Positions 8,451-16,931 of a stretch of 64,000 nt of DNA are shown here, piece after piece (positions within the stretch are counted from its first letter, which is position 1; the number at the start of each line of letters is the position of its first letter). Origin of the DNA: UMGS172 sp045637775 (GTDB lineage: Bacteria > Bacillota > Clostridia > Oscillospirales > Acutalibacteraceae); the NCBI GenBank assembly GCA_045637775.1, contig JAZUAC010000042.1, positions 91,904 through 155,903 of the forward strand, read 5' to 3'. The position numbers were made by a program, and so were the translations under genes. Below the pieces are notes generated by a model that saw only the letters and a program-made list of their open reading frames with translations, was not told where the DNA came from and ran no database searches.

Positions 8451-9311
8451 TTAGATTTTGTTCTCTCTGATGCCGAGTACACCCAATGTTCCGGGACCGC
8501 AGTGGCAGCTAACTGTACAGCCAGCCTGAGTGATGATAACCTCTTTGTCAGGGTATTTGGCTTCGACCATTGCCTTGAGTTCAAGGGCGATTTCATCACA
8601 ACCACCCGAATGTGTCACAAATACACGTTTGCCGATATACTTGTTTTCATCGTTAAGACGTTCGTTAGTGTACTGCTTCAAAACCTCAGGCATCTTACCG
8701 CGATATTTCTTTACAACCGACATTTTACCGTTCTTAACCTGAATCATGGGACGGAGCTTCAAAAGATTGGCGCCTAAAGCGGCAATAGAGGAGCAACGAC
8801 CACCCTTATGGAGATATTCCAAGGTGTCAACAACAAATGAAGCATCAACGTAGGCGGTAAGCTCGGTTATTTCGTCATAGATTTCCTTTGCGGATTTACC
8901 CTCATCGGCAAGGTCGCAGGCGTGGAGCACTAAAAGACCAATACCGGTCGAGAGGTTACGACTGTCGATAACATATACGTTATCCATATCCTCGGCAGCA
9001 AGACGCGCGTTGTTAAAGGTGGTCGACATCTCGGAACTTATGTTGAAATAAACTGCTTCTTCGCCATCTTTAACATTTTCAGCAATGAAATCCTCATGCT
9101 CTGCCATATTGGTAGCGGTAGTCTTGGCAAGATTACCACTCTTTTTGTAATATTCGTAAACATCCTGGGGTTTGACATCAACGCCGTCAAGATGGCGCTC
9201 ATCACCGAAAACTACGGTAAGGGGGCTGATGCGAATGTCACGCTCTTTGACAATTTCTGCAGTGAGGTCGCAGGTGCTGTCGCTCAAAATAACGGTTTTT
9301 CTTTCACTCAT
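8451..9311 (-). CDS. DegV family fatty-acid-binding protein
   Basis: This 286-residue cytoplasmic protein of the DegV/FakB type binds fatty acids. FakB proteins present fatty acids to the FakA kinase. The family landmarks are the opening VILSDSTCDL, ISSEMSTTFNNAR near residue 90, and the C-terminal VSCHCGPGTLGV. ATG 9311 is chosen because GGAGG lies just upstream at 9319-9323. No fakA-like kinase gene is in the window, so a link to phospholipid synthesis is inferred from family only. Confidence 0.92.
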   Translation of the reverse strand: MSERKTVILSDSTCDLTAEIVKERDIRISPLTVVFGDERHLDGVDVKPQDVYEYYKKSGNLAKTTATNMAEHEDFIAENVKDGEEAVYFNISSEMSTTFNNARLAAEDMDNVYVIDSRNLSTGIGLLVLHACDLADEGKSAKEIYDEITELTAYVDASFVVDTLEYLHKGGRCSSIAALGANLLKLRPMIQVKNGKMSVVKKYRGKMPEVLKQYTNERLNDENKYIGKRVFVTHSGGCDEIALELKAMVEAKYPDKEVIITQAGCTVSCHCGPGTLGVLGIRENKI

Positions 9312-9514
9312 TTCATTTCCTCCGTACGGCTGTATAAAAAATAAATAACCTTTATTCTGCATTATATCATATTTTTAGAAAAATCTCAACAGAAATTTTT
9401 TAGCGTTGTTTATAAATTATGCTTTTATTTTGTGAGGAATACTGTTATAATACTATTGTTAATATTGTGAAACTCGCAATTTTCAGTTTTTTCTATGGTA
9501 AGGATGGTTAAATT

Positions 9515-10522
9515 ATGGGAAAAGGTAAGGTTTCATCGGCACTTATAACCTGCATAGCAGTTGGACTTGTGGCGATAATTGCCATTGTCGGTGTGGCGAT
9601 TTACGGTTCAAAGAATTACAGCGGTTCGGGTAATAAAGACGCCGCATCGAACGGAAATAAAAATTCAAGTACGGTCGATACGGCTGATACATCATCACAG
9701 CCGACGAGCAGTGGAGACGGTTCTGAGGTGACAGGTTCGAATGATACTCAATCGAGCAGTAAAAATGAATCAAGCAGTAAGTCTCAATCGAGCAGTAAGA
9801 CTCAAACCTCGTCCGAGTCAAGCTCGGTCACGGGCAGCGTTCCCACACCCGATGATGATCCGTTTAAAGATAATACACCCTCAGGAGAAAGAGTCTGCTA
9901 TTTGACCTTTGATGATGGTCCATGTGCAAATACCGATAAAATCTTAAAGATTCTTAAAGAGAATGATGTCAAGGCAACTTTCTTTGTTGTCGGCACAATG
10001 GCTACCGGTAAGATAAAAGATATTTACAATGCAGGTCATGCTATAGGTTTGCATACCAACACCCATGAGTTGAGCAAATCAAATTCCAAATATGTTTATA
10101 AAAATGTTGACTCTTTTTTGAACGACCTTAAAGGCATAAGTGACGTTGTGTATGAAAAAACAGGTATCCGTTCTAATCTCACCCGATTCCCGGGTGGTAG
10201 TGCAACTGCATACAGTCGACTTGGAAAGGACGCTTTCGAAACTGTTAAGGAAACATTGAAAGAGCAAGGTTACACTTATTTCGATTGGAATATTGATAGC
10301 GGTGATACTCATTCAAAATCGCCTTCCAAAGATTATGTTATGAAAGAGATAAGAAATGGTCTTAAATCGGGCGGTAAGTATAAGGATGAGGTTTGTATTT
10401 TGATGCATGACATTAAGAATGTTACTGTAGAGACCTTGCCTGATATTATCAAAGAACTTAAAGAAGCAGGATATACTTTTAAAACTCTTGACTCCAAGAG
10501 CAACAATTTTGCATTTAAATAA
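9515..10522 (+). CDS. Membrane-anchored polysaccharide deacetylase (NodB domain)
   Basis: This 335-residue protein has an N-terminal membrane anchor (about residues 8-29), a Ser/Thr-rich low-complexity linker (about 30-115) with repeated SSSK units, and a C-terminal NodB deacetylase domain. All five motifs are visible: TFDDGP, HTNTH, RFPGG, the Trp in FDWNIDSGD and LMHD. It probably removes acetyl groups from peptidoglycan or another cell-envelope polysaccharide outside the membrane. AAGGATGG precedes ATG 9515 and a TATAAT lies at 9446-9451. The spacing to dut downstream is 11 bases, so the two may be cotranscribed. Confidence 0.9.
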   Translation: MGKGKVSSALITCIAVGLVAIIAIVGVAIYGSKNYSGSGNKDAASNGNKNSSTVDTADTSSQPTSSGDGSEVTGSNDTQSSSKNESSSKSQSSSKTQTSSESSSVTGSVPTPDDDPFKDNTPSGERVCYLTFDDGPCANTDKILKILKENDVKATFFVVGTMATGKIKDIYNAGHAIGLHTNTHELSKSNSKYVYKNVDSFLNDLKGISDVVYEKTGIRSNLTRFPGGSATAYSRLGKDAFETVKETLKEQGYTYFDWNIDSGDTHSKSPSKDYVMKEIRNGLKSGGKYKDEVCILMHDIKNVTVETLPDIIKELKEAGYTFKTLDSKSNNFAFK

Positions 10523-10533
10523 TAGGTGATAGT

Positions 10534-10974
10534 ATGTTGTTGAAAATTAAAAAGCTTAACGAAAACGCTGTTGTTCCCAAGGCGGCAACCGGTGGCAGTG
10601 CAGGTATGGACCTGTATGCCTGCCTCGACTCGGATGTTGTGATAAAACCCGGTGAGAGAGTCTTGATACCCACCGGTATTGCAATTGCACTTGAGTCGAA
10701 TGCTTATGTTGCCTATATTTACGCAAGAAGCGGTTTGGCTATCAAAAGCGGTATAACACTTTCCAACTGTGTCGGTGTTGTTGACAGCGATTATAGAGGT
10801 GAGGTAAAGGTTGGTCTTATCAACCTTTCCGACTGTGAGTATACCGTTGCTAACGGTGACCGAATTGCCCAAATGGTCATAGCGCCCGTAATTGTCCCCG
10901 AAATTCAAGAGGTTGATGAATTGGATGAGACCGAGCGTAGCACGGGCGGTTTTGGATCAACAGGCAAAAGATAA
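10534..10974 (+). CDS. dut: dUTP diphosphatase
   Basis: This 146-residue trimeric dUTPase hydrolyses dUTP to dUMP and diphosphate, keeping uracil out of DNA and supplying thymidylate synthesis. All five family motifs are visible in order: AGMDLYA, YARSGLA, GVVDSDYRGEV, GDRIAQMV and the C-terminal P-loop-like ERSTGGFGSTG. Length and motif order are normal. It follows the deacetylase closely. Confidence 0.96.
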   Translation: MLLKIKKLNENAVVPKAATGGSAGMDLYACLDSDVVIKPGERVLIPTGIAIALESNAYVAYIYARSGLAIKSGITLSNCVGVVDSDYRGEVKVGLINLSDCEYTVANGDRIAQMVIAPVIVPEIQEVDELDETERSTGGFGSTGKR

Positions 10975-10989
10975 AATCAGGAGATAATG

Positions 10990-11490
10990 ATGAAAGAGTT
11001 CTTCAATAAAAATAAAACTGCTCTGACAGTCGTATCAATTATAACATTCGCTGTTAGTTTTTTGGTCTGCGCTTATTTCGGCCGGCGTGATGTTTTGAAC
11101 TATCTTTTCAGCCCAACCGGTGAAAATATTGGCGAAGTATTCAAAATGCCCCCTACATATACTGCTGTGTGTTTTGCCTTTTTGGCGGTGATGATTGGCA
11201 TAACAGTTCTTGGCTTTTTTATGAAAAGTAAAGTGCTTTCGCTAATTCCAGCTGTCTATGAGTTTATATTTATTTTAGCGTTTGTTTTGCTTGCTGCTTT
11301 TACTTCACTGTTAGTAAGCGGAGAAGCGAGCCAAACCGTCATGGATATAATTGAATATTTCCTTGTTTTCGCTTTAATACCGGTTTACGGCACTATATGG
11401 ACAATAAACGGTTTGTTCTTCATCATCTTCATACCGCTTGTTATTTTTAATATTGTGGCAATAGTCAAGGCATTCAAAAAACAAAAATAA
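10990..11490 (+). CDS. Hypothetical four-helix membrane protein
   Basis: This 166-residue protein of unknown function has four hydrophobic segments (about residues 12-30, 55-76, 84-107 and 125-155). The short polar C-terminus ends in KAFKKQK. No conserved motif was recognised. AGGAG at 10979-10983 favours the ATG at 10990 over the adjacent ATG 10987. It follows dut by about 15 bases and ends at a terminator, so it is probably the last gene of the deacetylase-dut unit. Confidence 0.75.
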   Translation: MKEFFNKNKTALTVVSIITFAVSFLVCAYFGRRDVLNYLFSPTGENIGEVFKMPPTYTAVCFAFLAVMIGITVLGFFMKSKVLSLIPAVYEFIFILAFVLLAAFTSLLVSGEASQTVMDIIEYFLVFALIPVYGTIWTINGLFFIIFIPLVIFNIVAIVKAFKKQK

Positions 11491-11501
11491 TTCTTTTAAA
11501 T

Positions 11502-11538
11502 GAGCACTTCTTCAAAAGAAGTGCTCTATGTATTTTTT
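11502..11538 (+). terminator. Intrinsic terminator
   Basis: The 11-bp stem GAGCACTTCTT (11502-11512) / AAGAAGTGCTC (11516-11526) is followed by a T-rich tract. Confidence 0.85.
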
Positions 11539-11583
11539 GAAACTTGTCTGCATAGTATTAAATAAGTTGTGTGAGGTGATACT

Positions 11584-12375
11584 ATGCAGGAAATCTATTC
11601 CTATAAGGTTAAGCATAAGAGTGACAGGCTATTTCAAATATTGATTTTACAAACCGTTACGGTTGGTATAATTATGCTTTTTGCGGCAGGTATCAGGGTT
11701 TTTGGTGGTGATATTTACAAAACTTTGAGTAAAATGTACCATGAACGGTTTGATGATATTACCACTGTACAAGAGGTGACAGAGCCTAAAAATCCCGTTT
11801 TGGAAAACGCATCTGAAAATAAGGCCATAGACGAAGAATCCCAAACCTCGCCTTTGGAAAATACTGATAATTCGTTAGAGGAGTACGATGCCGAGATTGA
11901 CAGTGAGCTTTCGGGTAATATTTATGATGTTGATTCTGTTACTGCGGTTAATTCCGATAAAACGGCTTGGAACGTTAATTCATTTTTGTGGCCTGTTTCG
12001 GGTGTTGTGAGTTCGCATTACGGTTACCGCGTTCATCCAATAAGCGGTGAATATTCCATGCACAACGGACTTGACATTTCTGCTGATAAGGGCAGTGATA
12101 TTTATGCGGCTTATGACGGAGTTGTGACCTCGGCAGGGTATAGCAATTCTTACGGGTATTATATTATTATTTCCCATAATGAGACAATCAGAACCTTGTA
12201 CGCCCACTGTAGTAAGCTTTTAGTTGAAGAAGGGGAAACCCTGAAAAAAGGTGATAAAATTGCAACTGTCGGCAGTACAGGCAGGTCGACGGGACCGCAT
12301 CTTCATTTTGAGGTGCGAGTCGCAGGCTACCGTATTGACCCCGAATGGCTTTTGAGCGATGTGGCAGAAGTATGA
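11584..12375 (+). CDS. LytM/M23 domain protein, SpoIVFA- or SpoIIQ-like
   Basis: This 263-residue protein has one membrane helix (about residues 20-42), an acidic linker (about 60-130) and a C-terminal LytM/peptidase M23 domain (about 138-255). It sits directly upstream of, and overlaps, an M50 protease gene, as spoIVFA does with spoIVFB in B. subtilis, so a regulator of that protease is the likeliest role. The zinc-site residues appear intact (HNGLD, YAHCS, PHLHFE), whereas the classical sporulation members can lack them, so real endopeptidase activity is possible. GAGGTG precedes ATG 11584. Confidence 0.8.
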   Translation: MQEIYSYKVKHKSDRLFQILILQTVTVGIIMLFAAGIRVFGGDIYKTLSKMYHERFDDITTVQEVTEPKNPVLENASENKAIDEESQTSPLENTDNSLEEYDAEIDSELSGNIYDVDSVTAVNSDKTAWNVNSFLWPVSGVVSSHYGYRVHPISGEYSMHNGLDISADKGSDIYAAYDGVVTSAGYSNSYGYYIIISHNETIRTLYAHCSKLLVEEGETLKKGDKIATVGSTGRSTGPHLHFEVRVAGYRIDPEWLLSDVAEV

Positions 12376-12977
12376 TTTTTAGAATATTTGGTATACATTT
12401 TGAGTTTTCGGTACCCTTTGCCGTGATGCTTGCCTTTTTGCTTGTTACCGATTCAACAGGGTTGATGTCGGCGTCACTTTTGGCGGTGACAATGCATGAA
12501 ATAGGACATCTTGTTGCTATGCGATTGACAAAATGCTTGCCAACCTCGATAAAATGCGGTCTTGGCGGTATTCTTATATCGGGTAATTCGTATTGCACCA
12601 AAAAGCAAAGCCTTTTAATATCTGCTTCAGGACCTTTGATGAATTTAATTTTGACCGCGGTTATGTTAGGCTTAGGTTGGATTTTAAATAATGCAACATT
12701 GTGCGTTTTTTCGGCTGTACAGTTTTTGGTGGGGTCTGTAAATCTTTTACCGATAAGAGGTCTTGACGGTGGGGATATACTGAAGAATATTCTGTTCTCA
12801 ACTAATATTCGCAATGTGGGCTTTTGGTGTTCTTTGGTGTCGATAGTCGCGGCTTGCATTGTTTTTGTGCTAGGATTAGCTGTTGCAGTAAAAAATGTTT
12901 CAAATCCATCATTGCTTTTATTGGGAATATACCTTATAATAGAAAACATAATTATACTTGGTTGGCGTGAAAACTAA
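12372..12977 (+). CDS. spoIVFB: Site-2 protease, M50 family (SpoIVFB-like)
   Basis: This 201-residue polytopic intramembrane metalloprotease carries HEIGH (about residues 46-50) for zinc and LDGGD (about 132-136) as the distal metal ligand. SpoIVFB cleaves pro-sigma-K in the mother cell. Start ATG 12372 overlaps the LytM gene stop as ATGA, consistent with translational coupling. It is shorter than B. subtilis SpoIVFB and lacks an evident CBS domain. The gene pair and the presence of spoIIIA and spoIVA support a sporulation role, but another M50 substrate cannot be excluded. Confidence 0.82.
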   Translation: MIFRIFGIHFEFSVPFAVMLAFLLVTDSTGLMSASLLAVTMHEIGHLVAMRLTKCLPTSIKCGLGGILISGNSYCTKKQSLLISASGPLMNLILTAVMLGLGWILNNATLCVFSAVQFLVGSVNLLPIRGLDGGDILKNILFSTNIRNVGFWCSLVSIVAACIVFVLGLAVAVKNVSNPSLLLLGIYLIIENIIILGWREN

Positions 12978-13003
12978 AAACGCCATTTAACGGATGTGAA
13001 AAA

Positions 13004-14848
13004 ATGACAGAAGAAAAATTGGAACAGTTGTTGCTTTCTGTTCAAAAGCCCGGCAGATATGCAGGCAATGAACAGGGAAGTGTTATCAAGGACAAGTCAA
13101 AGGTAGATGTGCGTTTTGCATTCTGCTTTCCCGATACCTATGAGGTCGGTATGTCCCATTTGGGAATGAAGATTCTTTATTCCCAATTCAATTCAAAAGA
13201 TTATATTTGGTGTGAGCGAGTGTTTGCACCATGGGTTGACTTTGAAGAGGTCATGCGTGAAAATGATATGCCTTTGTTTGCACTTGAAAGTCACGACCCG
13301 TTGTATGATTTTGATATTATCGGCTTTACTTTGCAGTATGAGTTGAGCTACACCAATGTCCTCAATATGTTACAGCTTGGTCGTGTGCCTATGCTTTCCA
13401 AAGACCGACATGATTTGAAAAACCTTGTTGTTGCGGGTGGACCTTGTGTCTGCAATCCCGAGCCTTTGGCCGATTTTGTAGACATTTTCTTCCTCGGTGA
13501 GGGCGAAGAGGTTGACCTTGAGGTTATTGAGCTTTACCGCGAGTGCCGTGAAAAGAATGTTTCAAAGGCGGAGTTTTTGCAAAAAGCCGCACAGATCGAG
13601 GGTGTTTATGTCCCGTCGTTGTATGATGTTGAGTATAATGAGGACAAGACCGTTAAGGCAATTACACCCAAAAACAGTGCACCTAAGACAATAAGAAAGC
13701 GTATTATCAAGAATCTTGATGAAAGCTTTTATCCGGAGACCTTTGTAACTCCGTTTATCGAGATTATTCATGACCGTGCCGTACAGGAGGTATTCCGCGG
13801 ATGTATTCGCGGTTGCCGTTTCTGTCAGGCAGGATTTATCTACCGTCCCGTTCGCGAAAAAAGCGCTGAAACCGTAAACAAGCAGGCAAAATGCCTTTGT
13901 GAAAATACAGGATATGAGGAAATTTCGCTTTCTTCGTTGAGCACAAGCGACTATACTCAACTTGAGGATTTGCTTGGTAAGATGCTCGATTGGAGTGATG
14001 AAAATAAGGTCAGCATTTCACTGCCTTCGCTTCGCATCGATAATTTCTCACCTGAACTGCTTGAAAAGGTTAAAAAGATAAAGAAATCGGGTCTTACTTT
14101 TGCACCCGAGGCAGGTACTCAAAGACTTCGTGATGTCATCAATAAAAATGTCACCGAGGATGAGATAATGCGAACCTGCTATACCGCATTCAAGGGCGGT
14201 TATACCTCGGTCAAGCTGTATTTTATGCTTGGACTTCCCACCGAAACCGATGAGGATTTGGTTGGCATTACCGCTTTGGGTCAAAAAATAGTCAATATGT
14301 TCTACGAAATGCCCGACCGACCAAAGGGCAAGTCGGTCAATGTGTCTATCAGTGTTTCAACCTTTGTTCCTAAACCCTTTACTCCGTTCCAATACGAACC
14401 GCAGGATGATTTGGATGAGGTTGAACGCAAGCAAAAGCTGCTTGTTTCAAGTGTTACAACCAAGAAGATTACCTTGAGCTGGCATGACTCTAAAACAAGC
14501 ATTTTGGAGGGCGTTTTTGCCCGTGGCGACCGTCGCCTTTGCTCTGTTATTGCCGAGGCTGTAAAATTGGGCTGTAAGTTTGACGGTTGGGGAGAGATGT
14601 TTGACTACGATAAGTGGATGCAGGCATTTGAAAACTGTGGTGTTGACCCCAACTTCTACAACCACCGTCAAAGAAGCTTTGAGGAGATTTTGCCTTGGAG
14701 CCATCTTGACTATTGCGTGAGTGAGGAGTTTTTGCAAAAGGAAAACCGCTTGGCACATGAGGCGGCTACTACTCCAAACTGCCGTGAAAAGTGTCAAAAT
14801 TGCGGTGCAAACTGCTTTAAGGAGGGTGTCTGCATTGAGAAACGTTAG
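13004..14848 (+). CDS. B12-binding-type radical SAM protein (TIGR03960 family)
   Basis: This 614-residue protein has an N-terminal cobalamin-binding-like Rossmann region (about residues 30-170, with GGPCVCNPEPLADF and FLGEGEE) and a radical SAM domain. The cluster motif CIRGCRFC gives Cys near residues 267, 271 and 274. The C-terminal Cys-rich tail (CREKCQNCGANC) may bind another metal. In Bacillota it is habitually followed by its radical-SAM-linked partner, as here. The biochemical reaction is not established. GGATGTG precedes ATG 13004. Confidence 0.88.
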   Translation: MTEEKLEQLLLSVQKPGRYAGNEQGSVIKDKSKVDVRFAFCFPDTYEVGMSHLGMKILYSQFNSKDYIWCERVFAPWVDFEEVMRENDMPLFALESHDPLYDFDIIGFTLQYELSYTNVLNMLQLGRVPMLSKDRHDLKNLVVAGGPCVCNPEPLADFVDIFFLGEGEEVDLEVIELYRECREKNVSKAEFLQKAAQIEGVYVPSLYDVEYNEDKTVKAITPKNSAPKTIRKRIIKNLDESFYPETFVTPFIEIIHDRAVQEVFRGCIRGCRFCQAGFIYRPVREKSAETVNKQAKCLCENTGYEEISLSSLSTSDYTQLEDLLGKMLDWSDENKVSISLPSLRIDNFSPELLEKVKKIKKSGLTFAPEAGTQRLRDVINKNVTEDEIMRTCYTAFKGGYTSVKLYFMLGLPTETDEDLVGITALGQKIVNMFYEMPDRPKGKSVNVSISVSTFVPKPFTPFQYEPQDDLDEVERKQKLLVSSVTTKKITLSWHDSKTSILEGVFARGDRRLCSVIAEAVKLGCKFDGWGEMFDYDKWMQAFENCGVDPNFYNHRQRSFEEILPWSHLDYCVSEEFLQKENRLAHEAATTPNCREKCQNCGANCFKEGVCIEKR

Positions 14849-15491
14849 AGTTTTTTACGCCAAACGCGGTCGCATGAAGTTTGTTTCTCACCTTGATATG
14901 AACCGTTATATGGTTCGTCTTTTCAAGGTAGCTAATGTGCCTGCATGGTACACCGAAGGCTTTAATCAGCACCTTTATCTCACATTTGCACAGCCGTTGT
15001 CACTTGGTATCACAACCGACTATGATGTTATCGATTTGAAAATTATCGACGATGCGTTTACCAACGCTATGGTGCTTAAATCACTGCAGGAAAAGGCTTG
15101 CGAGGGTATTGAGATACTGAATGTTGCCGAGCCTTGGATGAAGACAAGCGAGCTGACCTATGCTTCATATACCTTGGTTTACAAGGATAGCGATGATGAA
15201 CTTTTGATGTCGCTTGAAAAATTGCTTAACGGCAACTGTATCCCTGCTGAAAAGAAGGGTAAGAAGAATAAGATAACCTTGCTTAACCTTGCCGAAAAAA
15301 TAAAATCGATTGAGACAAGTAGGGAAGACGGAGTGCTGACCGTTAAGGTTATATTGCCCGCAGGTAATACCGAAACTGTCAATCCTCAACTGTTTTTGCA
15401 GTCGTTTACATCGGCAGGCAATCGTAACCCTGAGGTTGTTATAATCAATCGTGATATGCTGTTTAACGAAAAGATGGAAAGATTTGAATAA
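14835..15491 (+). CDS. Radical SAM-linked protein (TIGR03936/DUF2344 family)
   Basis: This protein of about 218 residues matches the DUF2344 family in opening (VRVFYAKRGRMKFVSHLD) and position. I place the start at TTG 14835, inside the end of the radical SAM gene. GGAGGG at 14821-14826 lies 8 bases upstream and the family begins at this sequence. An upstream in-frame codon would add about 38 residues with no family resemblance. The 14-base overlap suggests translational coupling with the upstream enzyme. Function unknown. Confidence 0.82.
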   Translation: MRNVRVFYAKRGRMKFVSHLDMNRYMVRLFKVANVPAWYTEGFNQHLYLTFAQPLSLGITTDYDVIDLKIIDDAFTNAMVLKSLQEKACEGIEILNVAEPWMKTSELTYASYTLVYKDSDDELLMSLEKLLNGNCIPAEKKGKKNKITLLNLAEKIKSIETSREDGVLTVKVILPAGNTETVNPQLFLQSFTSAGNRNPEVVIINRDMLFNEKMERFE

Positions 15492-15516
15492 ATTTTCAAA
15501 AATAGCAAGTTTTTGG

Positions 15517-15545
15517 TTGACAAAACGAATTTTTAGTGTTATCAT
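15517..15545 (+). promoter_or_regulatory. Promoter of the first tRNA-Leu
   Basis: TTGACA at 15517-15522 and TATCAT at 15540-15545 are 17 bases apart. An 8-bp GAAA-loop hairpin at 15549-15568 lies between the promoter and the tRNA. Confidence 0.7.
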
Positions 15546-15574
15546 AATCGGGCGCTGAAAAGCGTCCGATATAT

Positions 15575-15658
15575 GCGAGTGTGCTGGAATTGGCAGACAG
15601 GCACGTTTGAGGGGCGTGTGTCCACGACGTACGGGTTCAAGTCCCGTCACTCGCACCA
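15575..15658 (+). tRNA. tRNA-Leu (anticodon GAG), copy 1
   Basis: This 84-nt gene has acceptor GCGAGTG / CACTCGC and D-loop GGAATTGGCAGAC. The anticodon stem CACGT / GCGTG encloses loop TTGAGGG (anticodon GAG). A long class-II variable arm and the T-arm ACGGG-TTCAAGT-CCCGT follow, with encoded ACCA. It reads CUC/CUU codons. A copy differing by one base lies inverted at 28865-28948. Confidence 0.95.
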
Positions 15659-15701
15659 ATAAAACAGACATACCTTTATGGTGTGTCTGTTTTATTTTTT
15701 T
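15575..15701 (+). repeat. Inverted repeat, left arm (tRNA-Leu plus terminator)
   Basis: About 127 bases match the reverse complement of 28822-28948 with two differences, one in the D-loop and one in the terminator stem. Homology begins at the mature tRNA 5' end and stops at the T-run; the two promoters are unrelated. Confidence 0.9.
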
Positions 15702-15702
15702 T
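15661..15702 (+). terminator. Terminator of tRNA-Leu copy 1
   Basis: The stem AAAACAGACATACC (15661-15674) / GGTGTGTCTGTTTT (15680-15693) is followed by a run of T. It is part of the duplicated segment. Confidence 0.85.
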
Positions 15703-15831
15703 ATGATATACGCTTTGCGTATGAATGAAACGGATATTATATAATATTTTTGGAGTGAATATATCATTAAAAATTTCTTTTTTTATGATATTATATAGAC
15801 AAATTATCAGTCTCAAAAGGGCGGAATTGCT

Positions 15832-15912
15832 ATGAAACAACACAATCTATACGTATTGTTTCTCGAACGCCCCAAAAATATGGATATAGATGTTAAAGTT
15901 GTTTTATTATAA
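15832..15912 (+). CDS. Possible 26-residue peptide
   Basis: ATG 15832 is preceded by AAGGGCGG and the frame closes at TAA 15910-15912. The product is short and mildly hydrophobic at its C-terminus (VKVVLL). It could be a leader peptide for the dockerin genes, a decayed gene start, or chance. Nothing recognisable was found. Confidence 0.2.
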   Translation: MKQHNLYVLFLERPKNMDIDVKVVLL

Positions 15913-15930
15913 TGCTTCTGAAAAAAATAC

Positions 15931-15959
15931 TTGTTTTAATCGTTTAACTGTTGTATTAT
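15931..15959 (+). promoter_or_regulatory. Probable promoter of the small dockerin gene
   Basis: TTGTTT at 15931-15936 and TATTAT at 15954-15959 are 17 bases apart, about 36 bases before GTG 15995. Confidence 0.5.
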
Positions 15960-15994
15960 AAAATAGAATAGGTGTATAGTATTTAGGAAAGGTA

Positions 15995-16885
15995 GTGTTT
16001 TGGTTGAGATTTAAGTTTTTTGTTTCAATTATTCTTGCACTCATATTTATATTTACTATGTCTTTTGGGGTGTCTGCGACGGCTGTGGGTGAATCGGTTG
16101 AAGGCCCTACAGTTATTCAGGGTGATTTTAACGAATCGGGAAGTGTTACCGCAAGTGATGCGGTTTACTTGCTTTACTATACACTTTTTGGTGGTGTGGA
16201 GTACTCTCTGAACTCTTTTGCCGATGTGAATGGTGACGGATATATTGATTCTGATGATGCGTCATACCTTTTGTATAATGCGTTGTACGGCGATGAAGAA
16301 TATCCGCTTTATAAAGTAGGCGAATCGGACGGTTATACCGTCACATTTGCGGATTATAACGGTCGTATATTAAAAACCGAATCGGTTGAGTATGGCAAGT
16401 CGGCAACTGCACCGAGTTCCCCTTGCCGAAAAGGATACAACTTTATTGGTTGGGACTGTGCCTTCAATGAGGTTTTAGGTGATACTACCTCAACCGCACT
16501 GTACGAAACCGCAAATAATCAGGTTTATATTGACTATGTTGATAACGGCAACGGAACCGTAACGGCGGTATTTTCAATCAACGGAAATGTTGATATTGCC
16601 GTACTTGAGCTACAACTGGAATTCGAGCTTAACAATGCTACATATTCGAATTATTGCATTCTTTCCAACGGTTTAGCTGACGCCAACTGTGTCGACAATG
16701 TGTTCTATTTCTCTCTTATGTCGATTGATGATATTACAGAACCTTGTGAACTATTTAGTATCACCTTTGACAACATATCGGAAAATGTAAGTGTTGTTTT
16801 TGATGTGATTGATAGCGTTGTTTCAAATTCAACATTTACCGATATAACCGAAGCCAATGTTGTCGGAACAGTGTATAACAGATGA
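15995..16885 (+). CDS. Secreted protein with N-terminal type I dockerin and InlB-type repeat
   Basis: This protein of about 296 residues has a signal peptide (about 1-29, ending in SVSATA-like sequence). A type I dockerin follows (about 42-105) with two calcium loops, DFNESGSVTASD and DVNGDGYIDSDD, each followed by the LLYY/LLYN helix. Next come an InlB B-repeat-like module (about 110-150, with GYNFIGWD) and a C-terminal beta-sandwich resembling a cohesin-type fold. The dockerin should dock onto a cohesin on a scaffoldin or the cell surface. GTG 15995 lies very close to AGGAAAGG; the in-frame TTG at 16004 is an alternative start. The next gene is a giant dockerin protein 46 bases away. Confidence 0.75.
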   Translation: MFWLRFKFFVSIILALIFIFTMSFGVSATAVGESVEGPTVIQGDFNESGSVTASDAVYLLYYTLFGGVEYSLNSFADVNGDGYIDSDDASYLLYNALYGDEEYPLYKVGESDGYTVTFADYNGRILKTESVEYGKSATAPSSPCRKGYNFIGWDCAFNEVLGDTTSTALYETANNQVYIDYVDNGNGTVTAVFSINGNVDIAVLELQLEFELNNATYSNYCILSNGLADANCVDNVFYFSLMSIDDITEPCELFSITFDNISENVSVVFDVIDSVVSNSTFTDITEANVVGTVYNR

Positions 16886-16931
16886 TTTCAGTTTTATAAA
16901 TATAATGGTTATAGGTGAGAGGGGATAAACT

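Larger units (their letters stand above)
15659..15994. other. Intergenic stretch before the dockerin genes
   Basis: After the tRNA terminator this stretch is AT-rich, with several short palindromic AT tracts around 15735-15800. It also holds one short possible reading frame (15832-15912) and a promoter just before 15995. No RNA gene or family could be recognised. Confidence 0.5.

Noticed and set aside
9404..9460. Full promoter for the polysaccharide deacetylase
   Set aside because: A TATAAT is present at 9446-9451 but the best TTGTGA is only 10 bases away, so only the -10 element is credible.
11545..11565. Sigma-E promoter ahead of the LytM/M50 pair
   Set aside because: CATAGTAT is a weak -10 and no -35 at the proper distance could be supported.
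15600..15660. Open frames over the tRNA-Leu genes that look like a short conserved protein
   Set aside because: They are translations of the tRNA sequence itself on either strand; the cloverleaf, encoded CCA and promoters show these are tRNA genes.
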